Positions 57,501 to 62,045 of a DNA stretch of 64,000 bases are shown here, piece after piece. The notes beneath the pieces are model-generated. The model worked only from the letters and a program-made list of their open reading frames with translations, was not told where the DNA came from and did no database searches. A program made the position numbers and the translations under genes. Positions within the stretch are counted from its first letter, which is position 1. Each line of letters opens with the position of its first letter. Where the stretch lies: contig CM068385.1 of NCBI GenBank assembly GCA_034770075.1, forward strand, positions 70,872,479 through 70,936,478, in the 5' to 3' direction. Source of the DNA: Aralia elata (lineage: Eukaryota; Streptophyta; Magnoliopsida; Apiales; Araliaceae).

Positions 57501-59518
57501 CTACAGTGTCGATGAACAGTGGTTCTGCTACAGTGCCGATGAACAGTATTCAACAACAGTGCCGATGTACAGTGTTTGGCTATAGTTTTTTTTTTTTTGA
57601 AAAAAGGAAAAAAAAATAATTAAGATACCGCAGGAATGCGGAACCCTAGCTCTGATACCATGTGAACAAAGAAAGAAGGAAGAAGACTCTTATTATTTAT
57701 GTATTTTACAATAAATAGTAGAGAGCCTTTATATAGGCTTAGAGTTGCAGTATATTTGGAAAGTAAATCAATCATTATCCCTTAATTATACAATCCCCCT
57801 AATCATGCAATCCCCCTAATTATGTAATCCCCAAATCATACCTTTAGAATAATATCTAGAATCCTCTAGAATATATACTAACAAGAAACATATTTATTTG
57901 TAATATACTAGAGATGAACATACTTTTACTAGTATTCTTGTCATAACATGGGAAAAAGAATACGATTTCACTTTGTGCACAACTGCAACTGAAAAAGCTT
58001 AGCTCTGGCATTTTCTAGTTAATAATACGACTTGTAGTTGAAACATGCACTAATCCTTTTAAGTTAGATGTTCATTGTGGTCATTTCGAATACTATCTGG
58101 GGTATACTATAAATTCTGGTCTTTCAACTTCACTTTCCTGTTACTTTTTTTTTCCTTGTCAATTTCTTAAGACTACTTTTTGTAGGTTGATGTTTATGCA
58201 GATGGTTCAGGAGATTGTGCTGCCTTTATTGCCAACATGGATGATAAAGAAGACAAGATAGTAGTTTTTCGTAATGTGTCATACCACCTGCCAGCATGGT
58301 CTGTTAGCATTCTGCCAGATTGCAAAAATGTTGTATTTAACACAGCAAAGGTAAAATTTGATGTTCTAATGGTTATGCATTTATAAAACATTGCAATGTT
58401 AATATCCTGTAAGGCTGTAATAGTGAAAGGTTACAATTCTGGATTTTTGAATTTCTTTTTGCTGTAAATTATTGGTGAAGTTTTGCATATGGGAAGAATC
58501 ATCAATGAGGTAGAACATATTCACTTCTTCAGAAACTATGGTCTTTAGCTGATAAGAGCCACAAGCCCAAAGCAATGAAAAATTAATTGAACTTATTTTT
58601 CAATTATTTTATTATTTGGTGAGATTGATGTAATCGAATATTTTAATTATTATTGGGAATTTAGGATATTCCATAGTGATTAGGAAATTTTATTATTTAG
58701 ATAATAGTTTTATTTCAAACTCCAGTTCTTTGTACTGCTCATGGCTGGATTAATGAGAAGAAGGAAAACAAGGAGATATTATTTTCCCTTTTCACATTCT
58801 CCGGTTAAAAACAGTTTTATTGACTAAACTGCTGGAACTAATATTGCTTACTTTATACAATCTTCCTATTCATTGAGAAGATAATTTCTAGCTTCACTGA
58901 TAGACAATGTGCGAAGATGGACCGTCTTTATTTATATATTTTATTATTTTATTATTATTATTATCATATGTTCAGAATTATAAAGAAGATAAGTATATCT
59001 TTCGGAAGTAACAAGTACATTGTGTCAGGTTTCATAAACTCGCTGGGCCTTGGAACAAAATGACGGGTGTTGGGTCCAACTACTGTCTCCCAACAAATTG
59101 AACACAAACATCATACACAGACATACTAGCTAAAGAGTCTTCAACTAATAATATTATACTAAAAGAAGCTTATGTATTATCTTTTTGGATTTTAAGGATT
59201 ATTATGAAAATAAATGGTGATGAAATTTATTTTCTGCATATCCTGTTATCTGATATTCTGATTGTTGCTCTTAACTAGCCTTTGAAACTTGTGCTTCTGC
59301 TTTGAACAGGTTGGGTCTCAATCTTCTGTAGTTGAAATGATACCAGAAGATTTAAGGCCATCAGGGATATCACCAGTTAAAGACTTACAAGTTTCTAAAT
59401 GGGAAGTATTCGTGGAAAAAGCTGGAATCTGGGGAGATGCTGATTTTGTTGGAAAAGGCTTTGTAGATCACATCAATACCACTAAAGATACTACGGACTA
59501 CCTCTGGTATACAACAAG
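17944..59518 (+). CDS. BGAL10: GH35 beta-galactosidase (BGAL10-like), 12 exons, 3' part beyond the window
   Basis: The enzyme hydrolyses terminal beta-D-galactosyl residues in the cell wall; the BGAL10 clade is known to act on xyloglucan side chains. The twelve exons encode 481 codons plus two bases, against 741 residues for Arabidopsis BGAL10 (length from memory). Residues 1-20 are a hydrophobic signal peptide ending SLAA. The GH35 catalytic barrel covers about 25-335, with signature GGPIILSQ/VENEY at 168-180 (acid/base Glu179) and WTENWPGW at 246-253 (nucleophile Glu248). The C-terminal part begins VDVYADGSGDC at 358 and runs to DHINTTKDTTDYLWYTT. All junctions keep frame, but intron 5 lacks a GT donor. 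The remaining third, expected after intron 12, is not in the window. A normal transcript is likely if intron 5 splices. Confidence 0.9.
18100..21242 (+). other. Intron 1 with a degenerate dispersed-tandem motif
   Basis: The 3.1-kb intron contains seven diverged copies of a roughly 60-bp motif: GGATACTTACTATTGGTTT, then TTGAGTTGTGCTGTTCA, then TGGAAATTGAC. They lie near 18421, 18738, 19201, 19861, 20289, 20473 and 20660. Several copies are preceded by TTTAAAGATTATAATGCT (near 18575, 18892, 19846 and 20650), so a longer unit has been duplicated. A Stowaway MITE sits at 18202-18389. No gene is seen. Confidence 0.7.
18202..18389. mobile_element. Stowaway-like MITE in intron 1
   Basis: The ends are CTCCCTCCATCCCAGAAAGT and, as reverse complement of the right end, CTCCTCTGTTCCACAAAAAT. 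This is the typical terminal inverted repeat of Stowaway (Tc1/Mariner) MITEs, flanked by TA on both sides (18200-18201 and 18390-18391). It is 188 bp long with no coding capacity. Confidence 0.75.
21243..21338 (+). CDS. BGAL10: BGAL exon 2
   Basis: It encodes residues 53-84, MWPGLVQTAKNGG...NGHEISPDH, in the barrel. The acceptor is GATAG/ATG and the donor CAT/GTAAGT, phase 0. Confidence 0.93.
21442..21554 (+). CDS. BGAL10: BGAL exon 3
   Basis: It encodes residues 85-121 plus two bases, YYFGGRYDLVKF...RIGPFVAAEWNF. The acceptor is CTTTAG and the donor GG/GTATGT, phase 2. Confidence 0.93.
21694..21760 (+). CDS. BGAL10: BGAL exon 4
   Basis: It completes the split Gly codon and encodes GVPVWLHYVPGTVFRTDNEPFK, up to residue 144. 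The acceptor is CTACAG and the donor AAG/GTGTGG, phase 0. Confidence 0.92.
21912..22004 (+). CDS. BGAL10: BGAL exon 5, followed by a non-canonical donor
   Basis: It encodes residues 145-175, HYMQKFMAYIVNMMKQEK...GGPIILSQ, ending with the first half of the GH35 signature. The acceptor is TTCCAG. The expected donor reads CCAG/GAAAGA, so GT is replaced by GA. A GT at 22029 would add eight in-frame residues, and one at 22036 would shift frame and reach a stop just after the junction. The end at 22004 is chosen from family conservation. Confidence 0.8.
22005..23941 (+). other. Intron 5, AT-rich, no gene found
   Basis: A 1.9-kb intron ending ATTGCAG. No transposon could be delimited, although CCGGATTATTACA near 22590 resembles the right end of the solo LTRs found elsewhere in the window. 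Its 5' splice site is the abnormal GA. Confidence 0.5.
23942..24085 (+). CDS. BGAL10: BGAL exon 6 (acid/base catalytic residue)
   Basis: It encodes residues 176-223, starting VENEYG (catalytic acid/base Glu179 by family knowledge) and ending CQQWDTPEPV. The acceptor is TTGCAG and the donor GTG/GTGAGT, phase 0. Confidence 0.93.
24130..25930 (-). mobile_element. Decayed LINE (non-LTR) reverse transcriptase in intron 6
   Basis: On the minus strand, broken frames read in order: TNSSLITLVPKKDRS (about 25830-25890), KVLSR.LGVVLEE.MSEQQST (25690-25790), FNSEPKSWFQTSKGL (25430-25500), and a C-terminal GGLGIRDSGTLNYA...GKW segment (about 24410-24470). This is the order of RT and C-terminal regions in plant L1-like LINEs. 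Several frameshifts and stops are present, and endonuclease and ORF1 parts are absent, so it is a 5'-truncated dead copy. No target duplication or poly-A was assigned. Confidence 0.75.
26185..26273 (+). CDS. BGAL10: BGAL exon 7 (nucleophile)
   Basis: It encodes residues 224-252 plus two bases of Trp253, INTCNSFYCDQF...PKIWTENWPGW, with nucleophile Glu248 by family knowledge. The acceptor is TTACAG and the donor ATG/GTACTT, phase 2. It is followed by a 17.2-kb intron. Confidence 0.93.
26387..27531 (-). mobile_element. TRIM-like non-coding LTR element in intron 7
   Basis: Two diverged direct repeats lie at 26387-26874 and about 27144-27531; the left copy has about 100 bp more. Both start TGAT and share GAAGGAATCAAAAC, AAAGAAGGAAGAATTTCA and other words. 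On the minus strand the right repeat is followed by TTTTGTATCAGAGC (27143-27130), a near match to the initiator-Met primer site. The left repeat is preceded by GGAAGAGGAGGT (26886-26875), a polypurine tract. Internal DNA is only about 270 bp and non-coding. Total length of 1.1 kb is long for a TRIM, so a deleted larger element is possible. No matching target duplication was found. Confidence 0.65.
27532..29051 (+). other. Intron 7, mixed unassigned DNA
   Basis: No gene is supported. The interval 27995-28145 contains the word CATGGAG six or more times and is GC-rich. The block 28770-28890, with CGGTTAAAAACTGGCGGTTC and CCATCCCTAG, resembles a terminal fragment of a DNA transposon but could not be delimited. 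Confidence 0.35.
29052..29273. repeat. Perfect 111-bp tandem duplication
   Basis: The segment starting CATGGAACTGGAGTTGCTGC is present at 29052-29162 and again at 29163-29273 with no difference seen. The unit length is a multiple of three, but no convincing frame runs through it. Confidence 0.92.
29274..29576. other. Intron 7 segment with no gene
   Basis: AT-rich DNA between the tandem duplication and solo LTR copy C. Short broken frames are present but none is recognisable. Confidence 0.4.
29582..32112. mobile_element. Solo LTR, copy C (2,531 bp)
   Basis: It begins TGTGACGCCCCCAAATTC and ends AGAATATTACA, with the perfect 5-bp duplication GATGA on both sides (29577-29581 and 32113-32117). 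It shares ends and the GCTCAGCAAGTTC area with copies A and B but is about 1 kb shorter. It also carries its own tandem array and AAGCACGACAAAGC repeats (about 31590-31770). Confidence 0.82.
30831..31260. repeat. About 55-bp tandem array inside solo LTR C
   Basis: About eight units begin with CATTATAACTGCTTATAAA or a variant (30833, 30895, 30948, 31003, 31058, 31115 and onward). Two adjacent units near 30950-31060 are almost identical and the others are diverged. The array lies in the LTR and is not coding. Confidence 0.8.
32118..32621 (+). other. LTR-like remnant, plus strand
   Basis: A TATA-like TATATAAACTCATGTAATG lies near 32463. The stretch 32195-32330 resembles 42828-42960 (TGTAA..CC, ATATTAATTTGA, ATGCCATGGTG/TGCCATTGTGG, CTTCCTCC). 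These may be the two LTRs of an old plus-strand element into which the minus-strand gypsy inserted. This is inference; boundaries are not fixed. Confidence 0.35.
32622..32788 (-). pseudogene. Decayed gypsy pol fragment, left of the copia insertion
   Basis: On the minus strand the frame continues from the right side of the copia element: EEFNVL-type linker, ELLDGLPQ, then GASLSNLPHYRMS. This is the stretch just before the reverse transcriptase in plant gypsy elements. It ends near 32622. The target duplication GACAC (32784-32788) separates it from the copia insertion. Confidence 0.65.
32789..33134 (-). repeat. 3' LTR of copia-1, lacking its terminal bases
   Basis: It matches the 5' LTR at 39534-39882 except for three substitutions and loss of the outermost TGT (minus-strand start). 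It abuts gypsy gag with TGGAA shared between both sequences at the join. It contains a short internal tandem repeat ACTGCTGATATATGCTCCAT. Confidence 0.88.
33130..33816 (-). pseudogene. Gypsy gag, N-terminal part, cut by the copia LTR
   Basis: The start at 33816 (MSGMKDKG) is chosen because the preceding residues look like leader. The protein has a charged N-terminus, an ERLESIQREHSQ segment, a DRR-rich stretch, then the gypsy capsid segment DPEAYLDWEKKIEWVF, ATEFTDYVVTWWDQL and KRFVPSHYHQDLF. It stops three codons after the join with the copia LTR. Capsid C-terminus and zinc knuckle are absent. Confidence 0.8.
34208..34219 (-). other. Primer binding site of the gypsy cassette
   Basis: On the minus strand TGGTATCAGAGC, the complement of plant initiator tRNA-Met 3' end, lies two bases after the LTR end at 34222. 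Confidence 0.85.
34222..34840 (-). mobile_element. LTR of the gypsy cassette
   Basis: On the minus strand it ends GGAGTCTATCA at 34222; its start, near 34840, is not certain. The U5 part has an internal 84-bp duplication (ACCCCTCGC at 34311 and 34395). About 250 bp of it match 47319-47575. It lies between pol C-terminus on one side and primer site plus gag on the other, so a single LTR serves as 3' LTR for one half and 5' LTR for the other. Confidence 0.7.
34843..35145 (-). pseudogene. C-terminal end of gypsy pol
   Basis: The frame includes GMHGGYGADS and PVGTVTRARAKRFKEGLNGL, the conserved end of many plant gypsy polyproteins downstream of integrase. It begins directly after the truncated copia RNase H and ends before the gypsy LTR. 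Integrase core is absent. Confidence 0.75.
35146..38427 (-). pseudogene. Copia-1 pol: protease, integrase, RT, partial RNase H
   Basis: Protease has WIMDSGATDHMT; integrase has the HHCC region (HHRRLGHPS...HCEVCEFAKH) and the PQQNGVAERKN glutamate region. RT has DVKNAFLHGELEE and the YVDD motif in LLVYVDDIIVTG; RNase H has DADYAGS and RSSAEAEF. The main frame is open from 38427 to 35530. A one-base deletion near 35573 moves the rest to another frame. RNase H ends at CDNK near 35140, where gypsy sequence begins, so the final part is lost. Otherwise little decayed. Confidence 0.88.
38476..39336 (-). pseudogene. Copia-1 gag
   Basis: A copia gag of about 286 residues: N-terminal YRLNGKNYLKWSQLVR, the central AKDIWDAIQQTYS, LWQELDHY and FLVGLNPEFDQVK region typical of plant copia gag, and a C-terminal zinc knuckle CTFCKMKRHTRERC. 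The stop directly follows the knuckle. The pol frame resumes in the same frame 16 codons later, so this is probably a single nonsense change rather than a natural end. Confidence 0.85.
39522..39533 (-). other. Primer binding site of copia-1
   Basis: On the minus strand TGGTATCAGAGC directly follows the 5' LTR end; it is complementary to initiator tRNA-Met. Confidence 0.9.
39534..39882 (-). repeat. 5' LTR of copia-1 (349 bp)
   Basis: Complete LTR with TGTTGG start and CTCACA end on the minus strand, bounded by the primer site and the GACAC target duplication. Confidence 0.9.
39888..41783 (-). pseudogene. Decayed gypsy gag and protease, right of the copia insertion
   Basis: On the minus strand, broken frames give gag segments FDGALDIEELLNWLN, KLKGATGIWQDNV, RFLPLYYEQ and a zinc-knuckle-like KCGGLGHTSTY near 40760. 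The protease follows at 40678-40445 with FDLIIDSGSQENI, then KTSKVEGKAFLTVVNTCKEF near 40100. It continues across the copia insertion at 32622-32788. Many stops and frameshifts. A primer-site-like TTGGTATCGAAAGC lies at 41783-41770. Confidence 0.72.
41784..42230 (-). mobile_element. Probable 5' LTR of the decayed gypsy
   Basis: On the minus strand it runs from TGATGCAACACGC at 42230 to the primer-site-like sequence. Its last bases (TATGTAAG) are not a clean CA. No ORF. The corresponding 3' LTR was not found because the element is truncated near 32622. Confidence 0.45.
42231..43514 (+). other. Old plus-strand gypsy tail and remaining part of intron 7
   Basis: CTCGAGGACGAATTGTTC and GTAGGGGAGAA at 42388-42420 look like the pol end and polypurine tract of a plus-strand gypsy. 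LTR-like DNA follows to about 42990, partly similar to 32195-32330. From about 43000 to the exon 8 acceptor the DNA is AT-rich without recognisable features. Confidence 0.4.
43515..43620 (+). CDS. BGAL10: BGAL exon 8
   Basis: It completes Trp253 and encodes FKTFGSRDPHRPPEDVAYSV...GGSVHNYYM to residue 288. The acceptor is GTTCAG and the donor ATG/GTAATC, phase 0. Confidence 0.93.
43778..43865 (+). CDS. BGAL10: BGAL exon 9
   Basis: It encodes residues 289-317 plus one base, YHGGTNFGRTSGGPFI...APIDEY, near the end of the catalytic barrel. The acceptor is CTTTAG and the donor ATG/GTCAGC, phase 1. Confidence 0.92.
43991..44109 (+). CDS. BGAL10: BGAL exon 10
   Basis: It completes a Gly codon and encodes LARFPKWGHLKDLHKAIKLC...LGPLQE, residues 318-357. 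The acceptor is ATCCAG and the donor GAG/GTGAAT, phase 0. A 14.1-kb intron follows. Confidence 0.92.
44335..44830. other. Possible organellar DNA insertion in intron 10
   Basis: Base composition rises well above the flanking intron and then drops abruptly at an AAT microsatellite. Words such as CGGGGGAAGCTACCGCTTCT and GCTTCTGCCGCTAAGG look like plant mitochondrial non-coding DNA. The frame at 44405-44620 has no recognisable product. The call is by sequence style only; no gene was identified. Confidence 0.3.
44836..44867. repeat. (AAT)n microsatellite
   Basis: About ten AAT units in a row at the right edge of the higher-GC block. Confidence 0.9.
44868..46032 (+). other. Intron 10 with an LTR-like stretch
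   Basis: Intron DNA with homopolymer T runs near 45050 and 45245. From about 45360 there is TATA-like AGTATAAATATGATG (about 45423) and then a pyrimidine-rich stretch, as in a plus-strand LTR and leader. No ends could be fixed and no ORF is convincing. Confidence 0.3.
46033..46440. mobile_element. Tourist-like MITE (408 bp) in intron 10
   Basis: The ends AAGGGTGTTTGAGATCGCTT and, as reverse complement of the right end, GAGTACGTTTGGGATTGCTT form imperfect inverted repeats. They are flanked by TTA on both sides (46030-46032 and 46441-46443), the duplication expected of PIF/Harbinger MITEs. The interior is AT-rich and non-coding. An hAT-type origin is less likely because no 8-bp duplication is seen. 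Confidence 0.6.
46444..47318 (+). other. Intron 10, possible plus-strand gag remnant
   Basis: AT-rich DNA; near 47095-47200 a short frame reads NMKEIFDSFMAMMTYFMKQRSP, which could be part of an old gag, but support is weak. The gypsy at 47319 interrupts it. Confidence 0.3.
47319..47575 (-). repeat. U5-type LTR fragment of gypsy-2
   Basis: It ends GGAGTCTATCA on the minus strand like the LTR at 34222 and has the same 84-bp internal duplication (ACCCCTCGC at 47408 and 47492). It is fused in frame to the integrase end. Confidence 0.8.
47576..48624 (-). pseudogene. Gypsy-2 integrase, C-terminus replaced by LTR sequence
   Basis: The HHCC zinc domain (HGGGLMGHFG...CDRCITCRQAK), the catalytic D, D and E in SMDFVLGLP, VSDRDAKF and QTDGQTEVVNR, and the GPF module GDGPFQVLERINNNTYKL are present. 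After DLPGEY the frame runs into U5 sequence and ends at 47452. The chromodomain or other tail of the family is therefore missing. Confidence 0.88.
48745..49266 (-). pseudogene. Gypsy-2 RT thumb and RNase H
   Basis: It encodes FKWGDAQEKAFNLIKEKL, then RNase H motifs IECDASGLGIGAVL, YPTYDKELYALVR and FVIHTYHESLKYLKG. The last motif normally has aspartate (HTDHE); tyrosine there should abolish RNase H catalysis. It overlaps the RT frame by 64 bases in another frame, showing a frameshift, and stops before integrase. Confidence 0.85.
49203..49943 (-). pseudogene. Gypsy-2 reverse transcriptase
   Basis: RT fingers and palm: SPCAVPVILVPKKDGKWR, FSKIDLKSGYHQIR, LPFGLTNAPSTFMRLMN and the YFDD catalytic box in VVYFDDILIYS. 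All conserved catalytic aspartates are present. It is separated from protease and RNase H by frameshifts. Confidence 0.9.
49919..50440 (-). pseudogene. Gypsy-2 protease C-terminus and linker
   Basis: It begins near LLLGRPWQFDR, the protease C-terminal motif, followed by a lysine- and glutamate-rich linker and then VFPEELPQGLPPIRGIEHQIDF, the usual lead-in to RT. A frameshift at the 3' end separates it from the RT frame. Confidence 0.82.
50501..51304 (-). pseudogene. Gypsy-2 gag C-terminal half and protease start
   Basis: It opens at GSKSVEDYFKEMEMLM, a mid-capsid motif, followed by FSAGLNWEIADLVE, the zinc knuckle CFKCQGRGHIANQC and the protease segment CVVIDGGSCTNVAS. The first half of gag is absent. 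The break lies within a few residues of where the gag in the copia-1 cassette stops. Confidence 0.85.
51305..52829 (+). other. Intron 10 between gypsy-2 and copia-2
   Basis: AT-rich DNA with a (TA)n run at about 51535-51565. No gene, LTR pair or terminal repeats were found. Confidence 0.45.
52830..53052 (-). repeat. 3' LTR of copia-2
   Basis: TG...CA ends, 223 bp; contains the TATATAGGC string on the + strand and a short TAATCATGCAATCC-type duplication. Confidence 0.9.
53060..53653 (-). pseudogene. Copia-2 RNase H
   Basis: Frames 53653-53354 and 53353-53060 give FSDADWAGAPSDKRSTTGYY, NLVAWKSKKQNVVSRS, LWCDNEAAFHIASN and EQLADVFTKALE, the typical copia RNase H to the end of the polyprotein. 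One in-frame stop separates the two pieces; a frameshift near 53640 separates them from RT. Confidence 0.85.
53635..54189 (-). pseudogene. Copia-2 RT, C-terminal part
   Basis: It contains KKSLYGLKQSPQAWFGRF, the catalytic box VVYVDDIVITG, KDLGKLRYFLGIEVARS and the QRKYILNLLEETD segment. It is joined by frameshift to the preceding frame near 54170. Confidence 0.87.
54158..55516 (-). pseudogene. Copia-2 integrase core and RT N-terminal part
   Basis: It begins in the integrase core with VLRSDNALEYFSS and the glutamate region PQQNGVAERKNRHL, followed by FGYVCFVRD and KALKCVFVGYPRTQKGY. A variable linker follows, and then RT fingers (FGCKWVYTVKVNPDGS, KARLVAKGYAQIYGVDY) and LNVKNAFLHGDLHE. The frame runs out near GGVWFGM, showing a frameshift. 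Confidence 0.87.
55526..55741 (-). pseudogene. Copia-2 integrase N-terminal part
   Basis: Zinc-domain cysteines CESCQFGKHHRVPYP and HSDVWGPCPV with the first catalytic aspartate region FVDDYSRVT. A stop between this frame and the next breaks integrase. Confidence 0.8.
55775..56134 (-). pseudogene. Copia-2 protease region
   Basis: It starts at MTGNSNNLSSF, directly after the catalytic motif position, and has ADGSTVNVKGIGTI and LPKFPFNLISVSKLTK, typical of copia protease. The catalytic DSGA/DYGAS part lies just upstream (about 56135-56160) and reads with ASYHMTG. Confidence 0.8.
56393..57339 (-). pseudogene. Copia-2 gag
   Basis: Frames 57339-57067 and 57070-56393 cover LHNYPQWRKIVRLCL, WEYLEVLYSGKNNLARIYD and a Gly/Arg-rich tail. 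The zinc knuckle region reads FHCGEPGHIQQYC, in which the first of the two leading cysteines appears to be replaced. A frameshift near 57070 splits gag. Confidence 0.82.
57661..57883 (-). repeat. 5' LTR of copia-2
   Basis: 223 bp, bounded by the primer site at 57649-57660 and the AGAAA duplication. Confidence 0.9.
58186..58350 (+). CDS. BGAL10: BGAL exon 11
   Basis: It encodes residues 358-412, VDVYADGSGDCAAFIANMDD...HLPAWSVSILPDCK...NTAK, the domain after the barrel. The acceptor is TTGTAG and the donor AAG/GTAAAA, phase 0. Confidence 0.93.
58351..59309 (+). other. Intron 11
   Basis: AT-rich intron of 959 bp with canonical ends (GTAAAA and GAACAG). No transposon or gene was recognised. Confidence 0.6.
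59310..59518 (+). CDS. BGAL10: BGAL exon 12, last exon in the window
   Basis: It encodes residues 413-481 plus two bases, VGSQSSVVEMIPEDLRPS...SKWEVFVEKAGIWG...DHINTTKDTTDYLWYTT. The acceptor is GAACAG and the donor AAG/GTAGGT, phase 2. No later exon of the family is found before the right edge. Confidence 0.92.
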
Positions 59519-60479
59519 GTAGGTCTCAGTTAGCAATTCTTAGCAGCATAATTTCCTGAATTTGATTGTTTCATCATTATTGTTAGTTGTAGGCATACAT
59601 GATAAATTTGCATGTATTGTGGGACTGAAAACAATTTTAATAGACAAATGAGTCCTGTTAAATGTATTGCGACAAATTTGTGTCATTGCAAAGCATATCA
59701 ATACATGGGATTGGATAGAATTATAAGAGTGCCCCACTTATCACACATTTCTTCAAAAGGGTTACCACTAATACTTATCCACGTAACTGGCAACCAAAAA
59801 GTCGACGTAACATTGTGTGCTGAAATATGTTTAATCGAATTAAGTGCAGCTGCACTTAAAATTCTTTTTGGGATAAATTTGTTTAGGAAAATGATATATA
59901 ATGCCTGTAGAATTTTAGTTAATGATTTTTATTCCTTATAAGAATGCTTATATAATTTATAATTTTGTATGTTTTAGTTAACAATTTCGTTGTGTTATCA
60001 AAGGGCTAAGAGTTCAATAATTGTGTGATAGAACTATAGGGCAAAGGAGTACAAAGAACACATTGAATCAACCAGCATGACAAGTTGTAATATTGGGCAA
60101 ACCGCCTCTTCTCCCGTCGAAATCCATGATGAGGACATTTATCAATGTGCTAAATCATAAATGTTTACAACTGAGACATGTATTGAATAGATTTCTGTCT
60201 TAAGAAGTTTCTCTAATTTGAACTAGCCCATTTAACATAATATAAGTATGATAATTGCTCGAAACAAACAATTAGCGGAAAAATAGAATACTCCTTCCAT
60301 TCCGAAATATAAGATCCAGTTTATCTTTTTAAAGCCAATTTTAAATATTTTCAAACTCAAAATTGATGTGATTTATTTACCTTTCAAAAATAGTAAATCT
60401 TACAATTAGTTATCTAAAATTAATTGAATTCATATTATTAGAATATATTATTATTATTATCGTTAGAGTATACAATTAA
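59519..60479 (+). other. Start of intron 12
   Basis: AT-rich intron. ACTCCTTCCATTCCGAAATA near 60290 resembles one end of a Stowaway-type MITE, but no matching right end is found, probably because of the TRIM insertion that follows. Short frames have no recognisable product. Confidence 0.4.
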
Positions 60480-60940
60480 TGTTAGATATAAAATAGATTT
60501 ATTGAATATTGTTGTTATATTATTACAAAAAAGTACTACAACCTTAAAAATAGGATACTAGTTGAGTAATGGCCAAGTATGTGTGGGAACCAAGTATACT
60601 TGGTGACCAAGTTCTAATAATAATAATAATAATAATATACTCTTCTAATAGAATCATGATTCTAGAATAATAACACTCTCCCTCAAGTTGGAAGTCTTAT
60701 ATCACGACTTACAACTTGTTACATAACATATCACGATTTTTGATTTGATAGCCAAGATCAACCTAGCTCTGATACCATGTTAGAGATAAACTTGATGTAT
60801 TGAATATTGTTGTTATGTCATTACAAGGAGTACTAAAGCCTTATATATATATGCTACTAGTTAAGTAGGGGTCAAGTATGTGTGGTCACCAAGTGTGGGC
60901 ACCAAGCATACTTGATGACCAAGTTCTAATAATAATTGTT
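60480..60940 (-). mobile_element. TRIM element, about 460 bp, in intron 12
   Basis: Two diverged direct repeats start TGTTAGATATAAA at 60480 and TGTTAGAGATAAAC at 60778 and share TATTGAATATTGTTGTTAT, ACTAGTTGAGTAA/ACTAGTTAAGTAG and GACCAAGTTCTAATAATAAT. On the minus strand the right repeat is followed directly by the exact primer site TGGTATCAGAGC (60777-60766). The left repeat ends at 60675 and is preceded by the polypurine tract TTGAGGGAGAG (60686-60676). The internal part is only about 102 bp and non-coding. This fits a terminal-repeat retrotransposon in miniature, mobilised in trans. The right boundary is approximate. Confidence 0.78.
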
Positions 60941-61003
60941 AGGAAAGATATATATATATATATTTATAAATATATATTTGCAACTTAAAAAATGATAAGA
61001 GGA

Positions 61004-61038
<35 letters not shown>

Positions 61039-61060
61039 TTATCTGATGTAATCAAATTGT
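60941..61060. repeat. (TA)n-rich tracts
   Basis: Two runs of TA dinucleotides near 60950-60975 and 61005-61035. Slippage-prone simple sequence; no gene. Confidence 0.85.
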
Positions 61061-61865
61061 AAACGCAGAAATTGTATGTCAAGGCTAGTACTTGGTACTG
61101 TGTCCTTAAGACAATTATGCCCTCACGGTGCTCAGAGTTAGCGGCACTTGTCTCCCAGGATACAATGACAACGTATACTATAGTAGCACTCCAAATAGTA
61201 TACACAACGAACCAAATTAAAATGCTCTGAACTCTCTCAACTATGCTATGAATATTTCTTAAGAAATGATGAAGTATTGAATGAAGTGAGTGAATGAAAT
61301 GGCTGACTTTCCCATCTATTTATAGGTGAATTATGTGACTAGACATGTCAAAGGTTTGGATGCCTTTGAAAAGGTATGGCTGATGGCTGAATAGGTGTAA
61401 GTCAAATCAGCCGAAGGGAAGCATCCTGTCAGGCCCGCGCGTTTTCGAGCGCTGCTGTGCATGACCCTTGCGCTACTGCGCTTGATAGAAGCGTTGTTGC
61501 GCTAGTGTCAAGCACAACACTGTGACTCTTGCGCTGCTGCGCTTGATAGAAGCGCTGCTGCGCTTGACGCTTGACTTCCTGTCCGTGCTTCTTGCCTTGC
61601 TTCCCAAAATAAAATTGATAAATAAAAAATTAATTAAAACTAAACTTTAACTAATTATCCAAAAAAGGATATATATATACAAAGACCCACGACCCGTGCC
61701 CGGCTCGGCTCGGCCGGTCAGTCGGCGGCGGCGGCTCGCATGTGGTCAAACCAAACCAAGCCTTGGTTAGGTCCTATCCCCTCCACAAAAATGGGGTGCC
61801 CTTTGGGGCCCAAACCCAAGAGCAATCTTATTATATATATACTCATTAATTGTTTAGTTTATATT
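61061..61865 (-). other. LTR-like block with GC-rich repeats
   Basis: On the minus strand CTATAAATAG at 61324-61315 is a good TATA box, followed by typical LTR-leader-like DNA. The part 61430-61575 repeats GCGCTGCTGCGCTTGAT words with inverted symmetry and is far richer in GC than its surroundings. Another GC-rich patch with CGG triplets lies near 61690-61740. No ends or ORF were fixed. Confidence 0.4.
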
Positions 61866-62045
61866 TGTTAGAAGATATGCTATAGATATGCCATAATTGT
61901 AGTTTCCATGTTTCCATAAGCAGTGTGTACACATTACTGTAATTTAGGAATTACCATAACTGTAATTAGGATACTTGTGTATATATATCAACCTATGTAA
62001 TAGAGAGAAATAACTTTAATGAAAAACTGATTCTCAGTTTTAACA
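61866..62045 (+). repeat. 5' LTR of copia-3 (180 bp)
   Basis: TG...CA ends; ATATATATCAACCTATGTAA near 61980 resembles a TATA and start region. It is bounded on the right by the primer site. Confidence 0.82.

Larger units (their letters stand above)
52830..57883 (-). mobile_element. Full-length but decayed copia element (copia-2, 5,054 bp)
   Basis: Flanked by AGAAA on both sides (52825-52829 and 57884-57888). LTRs of 223 bp at 52830-53052 and 57661-57883 differ at about 12 positions (about 5 percent), so it is older than copia-1. On the minus strand the primer site TGGTATCAGAGC is at 57660-57649, followed by gag, protease, integrase, RT and RNase H. A polypurine tract GAGGGGGAG lies just before the 3' LTR (about 53063-53053). 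Several frameshifts and stops break the polyprotein. Confidence 0.9.

Noticed and set aside
17944..59518. Calling the beta-galactosidase a pseudogene
   Set aside because: All twelve exons are open, in phase and keep catalytic residues; only one donor base is abnormal and the 3' part is unseen.
60285..60480. Stowaway MITE in intron 12
   Set aside because: Only one terminal repeat (ACTCCTTCCATTCC) is visible, so no element can be delimited.
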